In this document: piece by piece, positions 1-7,768 of the stretch | How the letters are laid out: each line of letters opens with the position of its first letter | Numbering within the stretch: the first letter of the stretch is position 1 | Assembly (NCBI GenBank): GCA_900542615.1 | Contig: UQOG01000030.1 | Location: 1-16,425, forward strand | Reading direction: 5' to 3' | DNA: 16,425 bases | From: an uncultured Eubacteriales bacterium | GTDB taxonomy: Bacteria > Bacillota > Clostridia > Christensenellales > CAG-138 | Translations under genes and position numbers: made by a program | Notes under the pieces: model-generated | What the model saw: the letters and a program-made list of their open reading frames with translations, nothing else | Databases searched by the model: none | What the model was told of the DNA's origin: nothing

Positions 1-177
1 CCCCCGGCCGCCAAACGCCGCCGCCCCCCCACGGGGACGCCCCGGGCTTGCGGAACGTCCGGCCTGGCCGGGCGCGACGCACCCCCCGGCGCGGTCGTGC
101 TTGCGGCAGGGAAACGATGCCCCAAGGCTCCGGCAGCCCGCCGCCAACGGCGGCCTCCATGGCAGGGCTAGGCCATG

Positions 178-208
178 AAAAACGCCCCAACGGAAACCCG
201 TTGGGGCG
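178..208 (-). terminator. Rho-independent terminator of the rhodanese lipoprotein gene
   Basis: A perfect 11-bp inverted repeat (183-193 and 198-208, arm CGCCCCAACGG) encloses a 4-base loop. Read on the minus strand, the stem is followed at once by five T (plus-strand A at 178-182). It lies 25 bases beyond the stop codon of the minus-strand gene at 234-1688, the expected place for its intrinsic terminator. The plus strand has no T-run after the stem, so it should act in one direction only. Confidence 0.88.
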
Positions 209-233
209 AAGGGAAAACCCAGATGGTATGCGG

Positions 234-1688
234 TTATTCGCAGGTATCTCCAGCGGCGGCGGAGGCGGCGGCATCGCCCAGGGCGCCTACGCTGCCTTCT
301 GCGACCTCGGTCTCAATGGGCTGATCCTCCAGGTTGCTCCACTCCATCATGGAGCCGTCGTACACCTTCACGTTCTCAAAGCCCAGGATGTAGGTGAGGG
401 CAAACCAGGTGTGGGAAGCCCGATGGCCCCGCTGGCAGTAGGTGACGATCTCCTTGTCCGGGGTCACGCCCACGGAGGCATAGAGCTGGGTCAGCTCTTC
501 CACGCTGCGGAAGAAGCCGTTCTCGTCCACGGCGTCCATGTAGTATACATCCACCGCGCCGGGGATGTGGCCGCCACGGGCATTGCCATCGGCCACGGCC
601 TCGCCGGAATAATCCGCAACGGGACGGCAATCCAGCAGCACGGCGCCTTCGGGCAGGTTGATCACATAGTCCTTGTCCACGTTGATGTCGTTTTCTGTGG
701 AGATCACCTTGTATTCGGAGGCTTCTACCGCGGGGCTGGCGCCGGTTTCCGTGGCCTTGCCGGCGGCGGTCCAGGCTTCATAGTGGCCGTCCAGCAGGTA
801 GGTGGCGGTGTGGCCGAAGGCTTCCAGGGTCCAGATGAGCCGGGGGGCCATTTGGGGCTTGGAGGCGCTGGCATAGGTGATGATCACATCTTCGGGGGTG
901 ATGCCGTAGCTGCTCATCAGGGCCTCGAATTGCTCCGCCGTGGCGATTTCGCCGTCTACCGGGTTGTCGGGATTCTCGAACTGTTTGTTGTTGATGTTCA
1001 TAGCGCCGGGGATATGGCCCGCCTCGTAATCCTCCGCACCCCGCAGGTCAAAGACCTTGGCGCCTTGGGCGATCAGGGCTTCCACCTCGTCCGGGGTGAT
1101 AAGCTTTTCGCTGGCGTCCACCGCCGCGGTGACCGTGGCGGCAGGAGCTTCCGCCGCAGGGGCTGCGCCTTCGCCGCTCTCCAGCAGGGCTACATACTCG
1201 TCCCCGGCTTCCGCCCAGCCGTTTTGCCCGCCCTCCAGGGTGTACAGACTCCCGGCGGCCACGCCCATCTGCTGAAGCAGATTCGTGGCGGCTTCGGCGT
1301 ATTTCTTGCCGGAGTAGCAGATCAGCACAAATTTTTCATCCCCGTTGCCGGTCTCGGCGCCGGTGGCGGCGGAGACCGCAGCCTTCAGGTTGGCCAGGGA
1401 GGTCTCGTCGTCGGAATTGCTGATGGTAGCGTCCACATCCGCGCTATAGGCGCCCTGAATATGGGAGGCGGCATAATCCGCAGCCTTGCGCACATCCAGC
1501 AGGATGTAACCTGCATCGCCCGCGTCCAGGGCGGCCTTCAGGTCTTCTTTGGTGATGTACTGGGTTCCGGTTTCAGCCGGCGCTTCGGCGGAAGCGTCAG
1601 CAGCAGGCGCCTGGGTGGCGCAGCCGGTGAGAAGCAGCAGCATGGCCATCAGGGCGGCTGCCAGGCTCATGAGTAGGGACCGTTTCAT
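234..1688 (-). CDS. Secreted lipoprotein with three rhodanese domains (probable sulfurtransferase)
   Basis: The product is 484 aa. The start at 1688 is chosen because GGAGG lies at 1701-1705 and the protein then opens with a lipoprotein signal: basic start, hydrophobic run, lipobox LTGC with Cys23. It should be anchored outside the membrane. Three rhodanese-like domains follow. Domain 1 (about 38-165) has an active-site loop starting at Cys124 (CYSGKK). Domain 2 (about 180-325) has the fold signatures (FDLRGAEDYEAGHIPGA), but its loop reads YASASK at 272-277, so Ala273 replaces the catalytic Cys. Domain 3 (about 330-470) has Cys418 in CQRGHRAS, very like thiosulfate sulfurtransferases. Domains 2 plus 3 therefore resemble a classical tandem rhodanese (dead N-half, live C-half) with an extra single domain in front. 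Rhodaneses move sulfane sulfur to thiol acceptors or cyanide; the substrate here is unknown. The gene is monocistronic, divergent from the aromatic operon, with its own terminator. Confidence 0.88.
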   Translation of the reverse strand: MKRSLLMSLAAALMAMLLLLTGCATQAPAADASAEAPAETGTQYITKEDLKAALDAGDAGYILLDVRKAADYAASHIQGAYSADVDATISNSDDETSLANLKAAVSAATGAETGNGDEKFVLICYSGKKYAEAATNLLQQMGVAAGSLYTLEGGQNGWAEAGDEYVALLESGEGAAPAAEAPAATVTAAVDASEKLITPDEVEALIAQGAKVFDLRGAEDYEAGHIPGAMNINNKQFENPDNPVDGEIATAEQFEALMSSYGITPEDVIITYASASKPQMAPRLIWTLEAFGHTATYLLDGHYEAWTAAGKATETGASPAVEASEYKVISTENDINVDKDYVINLPEGAVLLDCRPVADYSGEAVADGNARGGHIPGAVDVYYMDAVDENGFFRSVEELTQLYASVGVTPDKEIVTYCQRGHRASHTWFALTYILGFENVKVYDGSMMEWSNLEDQPIETEVAEGSVGALGDAAASAAAGDTCE

Positions 1689-1804
1689 TTGTATCTTGTT
1701 CCTCCAAAACGTTTTTGCGCACGGGACCCCATGTCCCGTTTGCCCCATCATCGTAGCACCGGCGCTCTGGGAATACCAATTCATTTTCAGGAGGAAAACC
1801 AGGG

Positions 1805-1833
1805 GATATATTGCCTTTCTCTCTAAATTGGAA
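1805..1833 (-). promoter_or_regulatory. Candidate housekeeping promoter for the rhodanese lipoprotein
   Basis: On the minus strand, TTCCAA (1833-1828) and TATATC (1810-1805) are separated by exactly 17 bp. Matches to the sigma-A consensus are modest (3/6 and 4/6), but the surroundings are AT-rich and this is the best pair upstream of the start codon at 1688. It implies a leader of roughly 110 bases. Confidence 0.35.
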
Positions 1834-2041
1834 TTTTCATGACGCTTTTTTTAGGGGAGTTTAACCGGGGGCCGCCCATGCCGGCTGGCGCCGGCTGCAA
1901 CAAAAAACCGGAATGCCGTGCCAGAAGCCACGCCGGCAGAGGCTTTTACAAAAAGCAGGGCTAATTTTTTCATAAGGAGGAGTGCAATTTTTTTCCGTGC
2001 AAGAAATGATGCAAATACCTGAGATTTGCAGGAAAAGGTAC

Positions 2042-2070
2042 CTGCCAATCCAAGAAAAATGTGGTATACT
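2042..2070 (+). promoter_or_regulatory. Sigma-A promoter of the aromatic amino acid operon (extended -10)
   Basis: CTGCCA (2042-2047, 4/6 to the -35 consensus) is followed after 17 bp by TATACT (2065-2070, 5/6). A TGG triplet directly upstream (2062-2064) gives an extended -10. Transcription should start near 2077, about 30 bases before the first ATG at 2107. That leaves no room for a T-box, leader-peptide attenuator or riboswitch in the transcript. Confidence 0.75.
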
Positions 2071-2106
2071 ATGATGAAATTTAATGAAAAGAACGGAGGG
2101 TTTGCC

Positions 2107-3258
2107 ATGCGGCAATGGATTTCCAAACGACAGGCGGCCATCGGCCCCAACACCATGATGGCATTGTTTGCCAACGCGAAAAAGTATCCAGACGTGATCA
2201 ACCTGTCCATCGGGGATCCGGATATACCCACCCCCCAGGCCATTCTGGACGCCATGTACCAGGATAGCTGCCAGGGGCATACCAAGTATACCCCCTCCAA
2301 GGGGGATCCGGAGCTGATCCAGGCGGTTTGCGACTTTTACAAGGAAGAGCACGGCCTGGAGCTGGGGCCGGAATGGGTCACCATAACCCCAGCGGCCTGT
2401 TCAGGCATGTATCAGGTGATGCAGGCGGTGCTGGACCCTGGGGACGAGGTGCTGATCTTTTCCCCCTATTTCTCCCCTTACGCCTCCCAGACCCAGGCGG
2501 CTGGCGGCGTGCCGGTGCTGGTGCCCTGCTTGGCGGAGGAGGGGTTTCAGCCCAACGCCCAGCGGGCGGCGGCCTATGTAACCCCCAAAACCAAGGCCAT
2601 GATCGTCAACACCCCCAACAACCCCACCGGCGCCTGCTACACCCGGGAGACCCTGGAGGGGTTGGCGGCGCTGGCCAAGGCGGCGGACCTATTGGTGATT
2701 GCGGACGACATCTATACGGACCTGTGCTTCACCTCGGAATTCCTCCCCATCATGACCCTGCCGGGTATGCGGGAGCGCACGGTGACCTTGGGCTCCTGCA
2801 GCAAGAACTTCGTGATGACCGGTATGCGCATCGGCTGGGTGGCAGCGCCCCCGGAGGTGGCGGAAGGGGTGCGCTATGTGGGGGAAAACATCATCTACTG
2901 CGCCCCCTCCACCGGCCAGCGGGCGGCAATCTATGCCCTACGCCATCGGGCGGAACTGCGGCCGCTGGTAGGGCCGGTGTTTCGGGAGCGGGTATATTAT
3001 GCCCGGGACCGGATCCGCCAGCTGCCCTTTATGACGGATTGCCCGGCCCAGGGGAGCTTTTACGTATTCCCGGGCATCGGGCCCACGGGATTGAGCAGCA
3101 TGGAAGCCTGCCAGGTATTCTTGGATGAAGCCCATGTGCTCATGCTGCCGGGCTCCGTGTTCGGCCAGGCGGGGGAGGGCTATATGCGCATCGCCTGCAC
3201 CCTGGGGCTGGATCAGCTGGGGGAGGCCTTTGACCGGCTGGAAAAGCTGTCCTTCTAG
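2107..3258 (+). CDS. PLP-dependent aminotransferase, class I/II (probable aromatic amino acid transaminase)
   Basis: The product is 383 aa, normal for the AspC/AraT-like fold type I family. The start at 2107 is set by GGAGG at 2095-2099; an upstream in-frame ATG at 2026 would lie before the predicted promoter and has no ribosome binding site. Visible landmarks are SIGDPDIPTP near the N-terminus, the PLP-contacting NNPTG (N171-N172), ADDIYTDL (the Asp and Tyr that contact the cofactor), SCSKNF with the Schiff-base lysine K233, and MRIGW with the phosphate/carboxylate arginine region just after it. These enzymes swap amino and keto groups using glutamate or aspartate. Being first in an operon that makes phenylpyruvate and hydroxyphenylpyruvate, it most likely performs the final transamination to Phe and Tyr. 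Sequence alone cannot exclude aspartate or broad-range activity, so I give no gene symbol. The stop is 20 bases before pheA. Confidence 0.9.
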   Translation: MRQWISKRQAAIGPNTMMALFANAKKYPDVINLSIGDPDIPTPQAILDAMYQDSCQGHTKYTPSKGDPELIQAVCDFYKEEHGLELGPEWVTITPAACSGMYQVMQAVLDPGDEVLIFSPYFSPYASQTQAAGGVPVLVPCLAEEGFQPNAQRAAAYVTPKTKAMIVNTPNNPTGACYTRETLEGLAALAKAADLLVIADDIYTDLCFTSEFLPIMTLPGMRERTVTLGSCSKNFVMTGMRIGWVAAPPEVAEGVRYVGENIIYCAPSTGQRAAIYALRHRAELRPLVGPVFRERVYYARDRIRQLPFMTDCPAQGSFYVFPGIGPTGLSSMEACQVFLDEAHVLMLPGSVFGQAGEGYMRIACTLGLDQLGEAFDRLEKLSF

Positions 3259-3278
3259 GGAAAGGGAGAACGTTCGCC

Positions 3279-4364
3279 ATGGAAAAAGACGCGTTGGAAA
3301 AAGCCCGGCAGGCCATCGACCGGATCGACGGGGAAATGGCCCGCCTGTTCCAGGCCCGCATGGAGGCGGTGGCCCAGGTGGCCGCCTATAAGGCGGAACA
3401 GGGCTTGCCCATCCTGGACGGGGCACGGGAGGCCCAGGTGCTGGAGCGCAACCTGGACCGGCTGCCCCCAGGGCATCCCCTCCGGGCCTACTACCGGGAT
3501 TTCTTACAATACAATATGGCCTTGTCCCGGCAATACCAGGCCGGGCTGTTGGGCCGGGACGCCGTTGCCTATCAGGGGGTGCCGGGGGCCTTTTCCCACA
3601 TCGCCCTGACCCGGCTCTTCCCCCATGCCCGGGCTTTGGCCTGCCCCACCTTCGAGGGGGTGTTCGCGGCGGTGCAGGCGGGCCGGGCAGCCCATGGGGT
3701 GCTGCCCTTTGAAAACAGCCAGGCCGGGGACGTGGCCGAGACATTGGATCTTTGCATGGCCAACCCGGGCTGCTATGTGCAGCGGATGTACGACCTGCCG
3801 GTGACCCAGAACCTGCTGGGCCTGCCCGGGGCCGCCCTGGGGGATATACGCCGGGTGCTGTCCCATCCCCAGGCCCTGGGCCAATGCCGGGAATTCCTGC
3901 TCCGGCTGGGCCTGGAGGGGGAGCCCCGGGCCAATACCGCCATCGCCGCCCAGGAGGTGGCGGGGACCGGGGACCTTACCCTGGGGGCCATCGCCTCCCG
4001 GGAGACCGCGGCCCTTTACGGCCTACAGGTGCTCTGTCCGGACATCAGCCGGGAGCGGGACAACACCACCCGCTTTATGGTCATCGGCAAGGAGCCGCCC
4101 CAGATGGGCAACCGGTTTTCCCTGCTCTTTACCATTCCCCATGTGGCCGGGTCCCTGGCTCGGGTGGTGGAGACCATCGGCAAGCAGGGCTATAATATGG
4201 AAAGCATCAAAAGCCGGCCCTTGCCCCATACGGCCTGGGAATACTATTTTTATACGGAATTGGTGGGGACGCCGGGTCCGGCTTTGCTGGAAGCCCTAAG
4301 GACCCAATGCAGCAGCCTGCGGCTGTTGGGCCGGTATGAACGGGAGGACGGACATGCGCATTGA
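3279..4364 (+). CDS. pheA: Bifunctional chorismate mutase / prephenate dehydratase (P-protein)
   Basis: The product is 361 aa, the usual size of a P-protein. Residues 1-90 form an AroQ-type chorismate mutase helix bundle (ARQAIDRIDGEMARLFQARM, then VAAYKAEQGLPI), converting chorismate to prephenate. Residues about 94-270 are the prephenate dehydratase domain: AYQGVPGAFSH, LPFENSQAGDV, LPVTQNLLG and the catalytic NTTRF around residue 265. It decarboxylates and dehydrates prephenate to phenylpyruvate. Residues about 277-355 are an ACT domain (RFSLLFTIPHVAGSLARVVE, then MESIKSRPLPHTAWEYYFY), the normal site of feedback inhibition by phenylalanine. AAAGGGAG (3261-3268) serves the start. The 3' end overlaps aroB by 11 bases. 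No separate chorismate mutase is present in the window, so this N-terminal domain probably supplies prephenate to TyrA as well. Confidence 0.96.
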   Translation: MEKDALEKARQAIDRIDGEMARLFQARMEAVAQVAAYKAEQGLPILDGAREAQVLERNLDRLPPGHPLRAYYRDFLQYNMALSRQYQAGLLGRDAVAYQGVPGAFSHIALTRLFPHARALACPTFEGVFAAVQAGRAAHGVLPFENSQAGDVAETLDLCMANPGCYVQRMYDLPVTQNLLGLPGAALGDIRRVLSHPQALGQCREFLLRLGLEGEPRANTAIAAQEVAGTGDLTLGAIASRETAALYGLQVLCPDISRERDNTTRFMVIGKEPPQMGNRFSLLFTIPHVAGSLARVVETIGKQGYNMESIKSRPLPHTAWEYYFYTELVGTPGPALLEALRTQCSSLRLLGRYEREDGHAH

Positions 4365-5367
4365 TATGGAGCTGGGCAGCCGCAGCTATCCCATCCTGGT
4401 GGAGCGGGGCTGCTTAAACAGGCTGGGCAGCCTGGCAAACCTACAGCGGAACATTCTGGTGGTCACGGATACCGGGGTGCCAAAGCCCCTGGTGGAGGCG
4501 GCCCTGGCCCAGTGCCCCCAGGGCCATCTGATCACCCTGCCCCAGGGGGAGGGGAGCAAAAGCCTGGCCGCCTTTGAGGCCCTGCTCACCCGAATGCTGG
4601 AGCTGGGATTTTCCCGCAAGGACGGGGTATTGGCCCTGGGCGGCGGGGTGATCGGGGACCTGGCGGGGTTCGCCGCCGGATGCTATATGCGGGGCATCGA
4701 TTTTATCAATTGCCCCACCACCACCCTGTCCCAGGTGGATTCCTCCATCGGGGGCAAGACCGCCGTGAACCTGGGGGGCAGCAAGAACCAGGTGGGGGTG
4801 TTCCACCAGCCCAGGCTGGTGCTGGTGGACCCGGATACCCTCCATACCCTGCCGCCCCGGCACTTTGCCGCCGGCCTGGCGGAGGCCCTCAAGGCGGGGC
4901 TGATTGGGGACCCCCAGCTCTTTGCCCTGCTGGAACAGGGGGACCTCCAAGCCCATTTGGAGGAGATCCTGTGCAGGAGCCTGCTGGTGAAAAAGGCCCT
5001 GGTGGAGCAGGACGAGCGGGAGGCGGGCCCCCGGGCAGCCCTGAACCTGGGCCATACCATCGGCCACGCCATCGAGAGCGAGGAGGGCCTGGGCGGCCTA
5101 TATCACGGGGAATGCGTGGGCCTGGGCATGCTGCCCATGATCCAGGACCCCCAATTGAAGCAACGGACCATCGCCGTATTGGAACGGCTGGGCCTGCCCC
5201 ATACCATCCGGTATGACGGGGCGGCCATCTTCCGGCGGCTTTGCCATGACAAAAAGGCGGACAGCGGCTATGTGACCCTGGTGCGGGTGCCGGCCCTAGG
5301 CCAATACCGGCTGGATCGGACGCCCCTTTCGGCCCTGCCCGCCATCATCGGGGAGGGGATCGGATGA
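4354..5367 (+). CDS. aroB: 3-dehydroquinate synthase
   Basis: The product is 337 aa. The start at 4354 is preferred over the in-frame ATG at 4336 because GGGAGG (4342-4347) sits 6 bases before it. The enzyme converts DAHP to 3-dehydroquinate, shikimate pathway step 2, using NAD and a divalent metal. Seen are the NAD-binding GGGVIGDLAGFAAG (from residue 96), the substrate stretch PTTTLSQVDSSIGGKTAVN, and the three metal ligands: Glu177 in GLAEALKAG, His234 in NLGHTIGHAIE and His251 in YHGECVGLGM. The length and every motif fit a complete enzyme. It overlaps pheA upstream by 11 bases and aroC downstream by 4 (ATGA), suggesting translational coupling. Confidence 0.96.
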   Translation: MRIDMELGSRSYPILVERGCLNRLGSLANLQRNILVVTDTGVPKPLVEAALAQCPQGHLITLPQGEGSKSLAAFEALLTRMLELGFSRKDGVLALGGGVIGDLAGFAAGCYMRGIDFINCPTTTLSQVDSSIGGKTAVNLGGSKNQVGVFHQPRLVLVDPDTLHTLPPRHFAAGLAEALKAGLIGDPQLFALLEQGDLQAHLEEILCRSLLVKKALVEQDEREAGPRAALNLGHTIGHAIESEEGLGGLYHGECVGLGMLPMIQDPQLKQRTIAVLERLGLPHTIRYDGAAIFRRLCHDKKADSGYVTLVRVPALGQYRLDRTPLSALPAIIGEGIG

Positions 5368-6509
5368 ACCGGGATACCATGGGCCAAAGCCTGACGTTGA
5401 CCCTGTTTGGGGAAAGCCACGGCCCCGCCGTGGGCTGCGTGGTCCAGGGGCTGGCCCCGGGGCTGGAGATCGACCTGGATTTCATGGCCCGGCAGCTGCA
5501 ACGGCGCAAGGGCGCAGCCCCCCTTTCCACCGGCCGGCGGGAGGCGGACGCGCCCCAGATCCTGAGCGGGGCATACCAGGGCCGCACCACCGGCACGGCC
5601 CTGTGCCTTTTGATCCCCAACCAGGATACCCACAGCAAGGACTATGGGAGCCTTTGGGATACCCCCCGGCCCGGCCACGGGGATTATACCGGCCGGGTCA
5701 AATACCAAAGCTATAACGATCCCCGGGGCGGCGGCCATTTCAGCGGCCGGCTCACCGCCCCCATCGTGGCGGCGGGCAGCATCCTGCTACGGCTCCTGGA
5801 AGGGAAAGGGGTGCGGGTGGGCACCCGGCTCAAGCAGGTGGGCACGGTCCAAGACCCCACGGCCTTCGCCCTGGGCCAGGCTCCCTGCGAAAGCCAGCTT
5901 ACGGCCCTTTCCGCCCGCGCCTTTCCCACCCTGTCCCCCCAGGCGGGGGAGGCCATGGAGGCGGAGATCCTCCGGGCCCGCCAGGCGGGGGACAGCGTGG
6001 GGGGCATCCTGGAGACCGCCGTCACCGGCCTGCCCCCCGGCCTGGGGGAACCCTTTTTCGCCAGCGTGGAAAGCCAGCTGGCGGCCCTGCTGTTTTCCAT
6101 CCCCGGTGTAAAGGGGCTGGAATTCGGCAGCGGCTTCCGCCTGGCCGCCATGCAGGGCAGCCAGGCCAACGACCCCTTCCGCATGGAGGCCGGCAAGGTG
6201 GTTACCGCCACCAACCACAACGGCGGGGTCAACGGCGGCATCACCAACGGCATGCCCCTGCTGTTTTCCACGGCGGTGAAACCCACCCCCAGCATTTACC
6301 AGCCCCAGGCCACGGTGGACCTGGCCGCCCGGGAAAACGCCACCCTTCAGATCCAGGGCCGGCACGATCCCTGCATCGCCCATCGGGCGGCGGCGGTCCA
6401 GGACTGCCTCACCGCCCTGTGCCTGGGGGACCTGTTGAACCAGGCCCTGGGCCTGGCCTGGCAGCAAGGGGCCGGCTGGCCCAAGGAGGCGCCATGGAAT
6501 ACGGATTGA
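5364..6509 (+). CDS. aroC: Chorismate synthase
   Basis: The product is 381 aa. The enzyme removes phosphate from EPSP to give chorismate, the last common step, and needs reduced FMN. Signatures: GQSLTLTLFGESHGPAVG at the N-terminus, the FMN/substrate region DPRGGGHFSGRLTAP, the NHNGGVNGGITNGMPL stretch, and the C-terminal GRHDPCIAHRAAAV. HFSGRLTAP, where many proteobacterial enzymes have RSSARETA, is a variant I associate with Firmicutes. The start codon overlaps the aroB stop as ATGA, and GGGGAGGGG lies 7 bases upstream. ATG at codon 6 (MGQSL) is a weaker alternative. The end overlaps the next gene by 16 bases. Confidence 0.96.
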   Translation: MNRDTMGQSLTLTLFGESHGPAVGCVVQGLAPGLEIDLDFMARQLQRRKGAAPLSTGRREADAPQILSGAYQGRTTGTALCLLIPNQDTHSKDYGSLWDTPRPGHGDYTGRVKYQSYNDPRGGGHFSGRLTAPIVAAGSILLRLLEGKGVRVGTRLKQVGTVQDPTAFALGQAPCESQLTALSARAFPTLSPQAGEAMEAEILRARQAGDSVGGILETAVTGLPPGLGEPFFASVESQLAALLFSIPGVKGLEFGSGFRLAAMQGSQANDPFRMEAGKVVTATNHNGGVNGGITNGMPLLFSTAVKPTPSIYQPQATVDLAARENATLQIQGRHDPCIAHRAAAVQDCLTALCLGDLLNQALGLAWQQGAGWPKEAPWNTD

Positions 6510-7768
6510 TCGGCAACCCCCTGGGGCACAGCTTTTCCAAGCCCATCCACGAGGCCCTGGGGGGCTATGCCTACCGGCTTTGCCCCCTGGAGCCGGAAGC
6601 CCTGCCGGGGTTCCTGCAAAGGCGGGATTTTTTAGGCGTCAACGTGACCATCCCCTATAAGGCTGCGGTGATCCCCTACCTGGACCAGGTGGACCCCATG
6701 GCAAAGGCCATCGGCGCGGTGAATACCATCGTGAACCGGGAGGGCCGGCTCCTAGGCTACAATACGGATTACCTGGGGTTCTTGCACTTGGCCCGGGAGA
6801 CGGGAGTGGACTTTGCAGGAAAAAACCTGCTGATCCTGGGCAGCGGCGGCACCAGCCATACGGTATCCGCCGCGGCCCGGGCCCAGGGCGCCCGGCGCAT
6901 CCAGATCGCCAGCCGGAGCCCCGGGCCGGGGCAGCTCTCCTATGAACAGGCCCTGGCGCAACCGGACGTGGAACTGCTGGTGAACACCACCCCCCTGGGC
7001 ATGTACCCCAACAACCAGGCCTGTCCCATAGACCCGGGAGCCTTCCCTTGCCTAACGGCCGTGTTGGACGTGGTATACAATCCCCTGCATACCTGCCTGG
7101 TGCAGCAGGCCCGGGCCCTGGGCCTGCCCGCTGCCGGCGGGCTGCCCATGCTGGTGGCCCAGGCCAAATACGCGGCGGAGCTGTTTTTAAACCGGCCCCT
7201 GCCGGACGACGCCCTAACGGCCATTTCCCGGGAAATATGGGCAAAGCGGGCAAACCTGGTGCTCATCGGAATGCCGGGCAGCGGCAAAACCAGCTTGGGC
7301 CGCCTATGCGCCAAGGCCCTGGGCCGCCCCTTCGTGGACGTGGACGCGGCGGTGGAGGCGGCGGCGGGCATGGCCGTTTCCCGCATCTTCCAGCAGGAAG
7401 GGGAGGAAGGTTTCCGCCGCCGGGAGACCCAGGCGGTGCTAAAATTGGCCCGGGAGACCGGGCAGGTGATCGCCACCGGAGGCGGCTGCGTGCTGCGCAG
7501 GGAAAATTTGCAGGCCCTGGCCCAGAACGGGGTCATCCTACTGGTGGAGCGGCCCCTGGACCAATTGGCCCTGGGGGCGGGCCGGCCCCTTTCCGGCAGC
7601 CGGGAGGCGGTGGAAGCCCTTTACCAGGCCCGCCAGCCCCGCTATCGCCAGGCGGCGGCGGGGGTCATTCAAAACCATACTACATTGGAAGAAGCAGCTA
7701 GGCAGGCTACGGCGGAATTTCTCCGGCTGGCCCGGCCCTCGGCTTACCGAAAGGATTCAAACATATGA
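6494..7768 (+). CDS. aroE/aroK: Fused shikimate dehydrogenase - shikimate kinase
   Basis: The product is 424 aa, the sum of two normal enzymes with almost no linker. The start at 6494 follows AAGGAGG (6483-6489) and gives the classical opening GLIGNPLGHSFSKP. Residues 1 to about 248 are shikimate dehydrogenase: NVTIPYK with catalytic Lys56, Asn77, NTD with catalytic Asp92, a GSGGTSHTVSAAA nucleotide loop from about 117, NTTPLGMYPN, and GGLPMLVAQA at the end. Residues about 254-424 are shikimate kinase: Walker A GMPGSGKTS (259-267), FVDVD (Asp282/Asp284), FRRRE (Arg308), ATGGG (327-331) and the lid arginine in GRPLSGS. Both halves keep their catalytic residues, so the protein should convert 3-dehydroshikimate to shikimate (NADPH) and then to shikimate 3-phosphate (ATP). 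The frame runs without interruption through the junction. It overlaps aroC by 16 bases and the DAHP synthase gene by 4 (ATGA). Confidence 0.95.
   Translation: MEYGLIGNPLGHSFSKPIHEALGGYAYRLCPLEPEALPGFLQRRDFLGVNVTIPYKAAVIPYLDQVDPMAKAIGAVNTIVNREGRLLGYNTDYLGFLHLARETGVDFAGKNLLILGSGGTSHTVSAAARAQGARRIQIASRSPGPGQLSYEQALAQPDVELLVNTTPLGMYPNNQACPIDPGAFPCLTAVLDVVYNPLHTCLVQQARALGLPAAGGLPMLVAQAKYAAELFLNRPLPDDALTAISREIWAKRANLVLIGMPGSGKTSLGRLCAKALGRPFVDVDAAVEAAAGMAVSRIFQQEGEEGFRRRETQAVLKLARETGQVIATGGGCVLRRENLQALAQNGVILLVERPLDQLALGAGRPLSGSREAVEALYQARQPRYRQAAAGVIQNHTTLEEAARQATAEFLRLARPSAYRKDSNI

Larger units (their letters stand above)
1689..2106. other. Divergent intergenic region, no confident gene
   Basis: This 418-base stretch separates the minus-strand rhodanese gene from the plus-strand aromatic operon. 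It is clearly more AT-rich than the genes and holds a promoter candidate for each side (annotated separately). Between them, about 1834-2041, I see a short GC palindrome (GCCGGC at 1880-1885 and 1890-1895, loop TGGC), several T- and A-runs, and a 40-codon minus-strand reading frame (1851-1973) that begins MKKLALLF but has no ribosome binding site. No RNA gene, T-box or riboswitch is recognisable. Confidence 0.6.

Noticed and set aside
1..177. Very GC-rich window start with a small GCCGCC/GGCGGC hairpin (140-154)
   Set aside because: No reading frame, RNA fold or repeat could be supported. Faint resemblance to the window end (16320-16390) was not convincing.
48..1676. Long plus-strand open frame of about 540 codons
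   Set aside because: It is antisense to the rhodanese lipoprotein, Gly/His/Val-rich with no domain, and arises from GC-biased third positions of the real gene.
1786..1856. AGGAGG (1788-1793) as the ribosome binding site of a plus-strand small gene
   Set aside because: No ATG or GTG follows at a workable distance. The nearest candidate, TTG, is about 16 bases away and its frame is very short.
1982..2071. Possible leader peptide starting GTG after AAGGAGG (1974-1980), with two adjacent Phe codons
   Set aside because: The GTG is only one base from the GGAGG, too close for initiation, and the frame runs through the predicted operon promoter rather than downstream of it.
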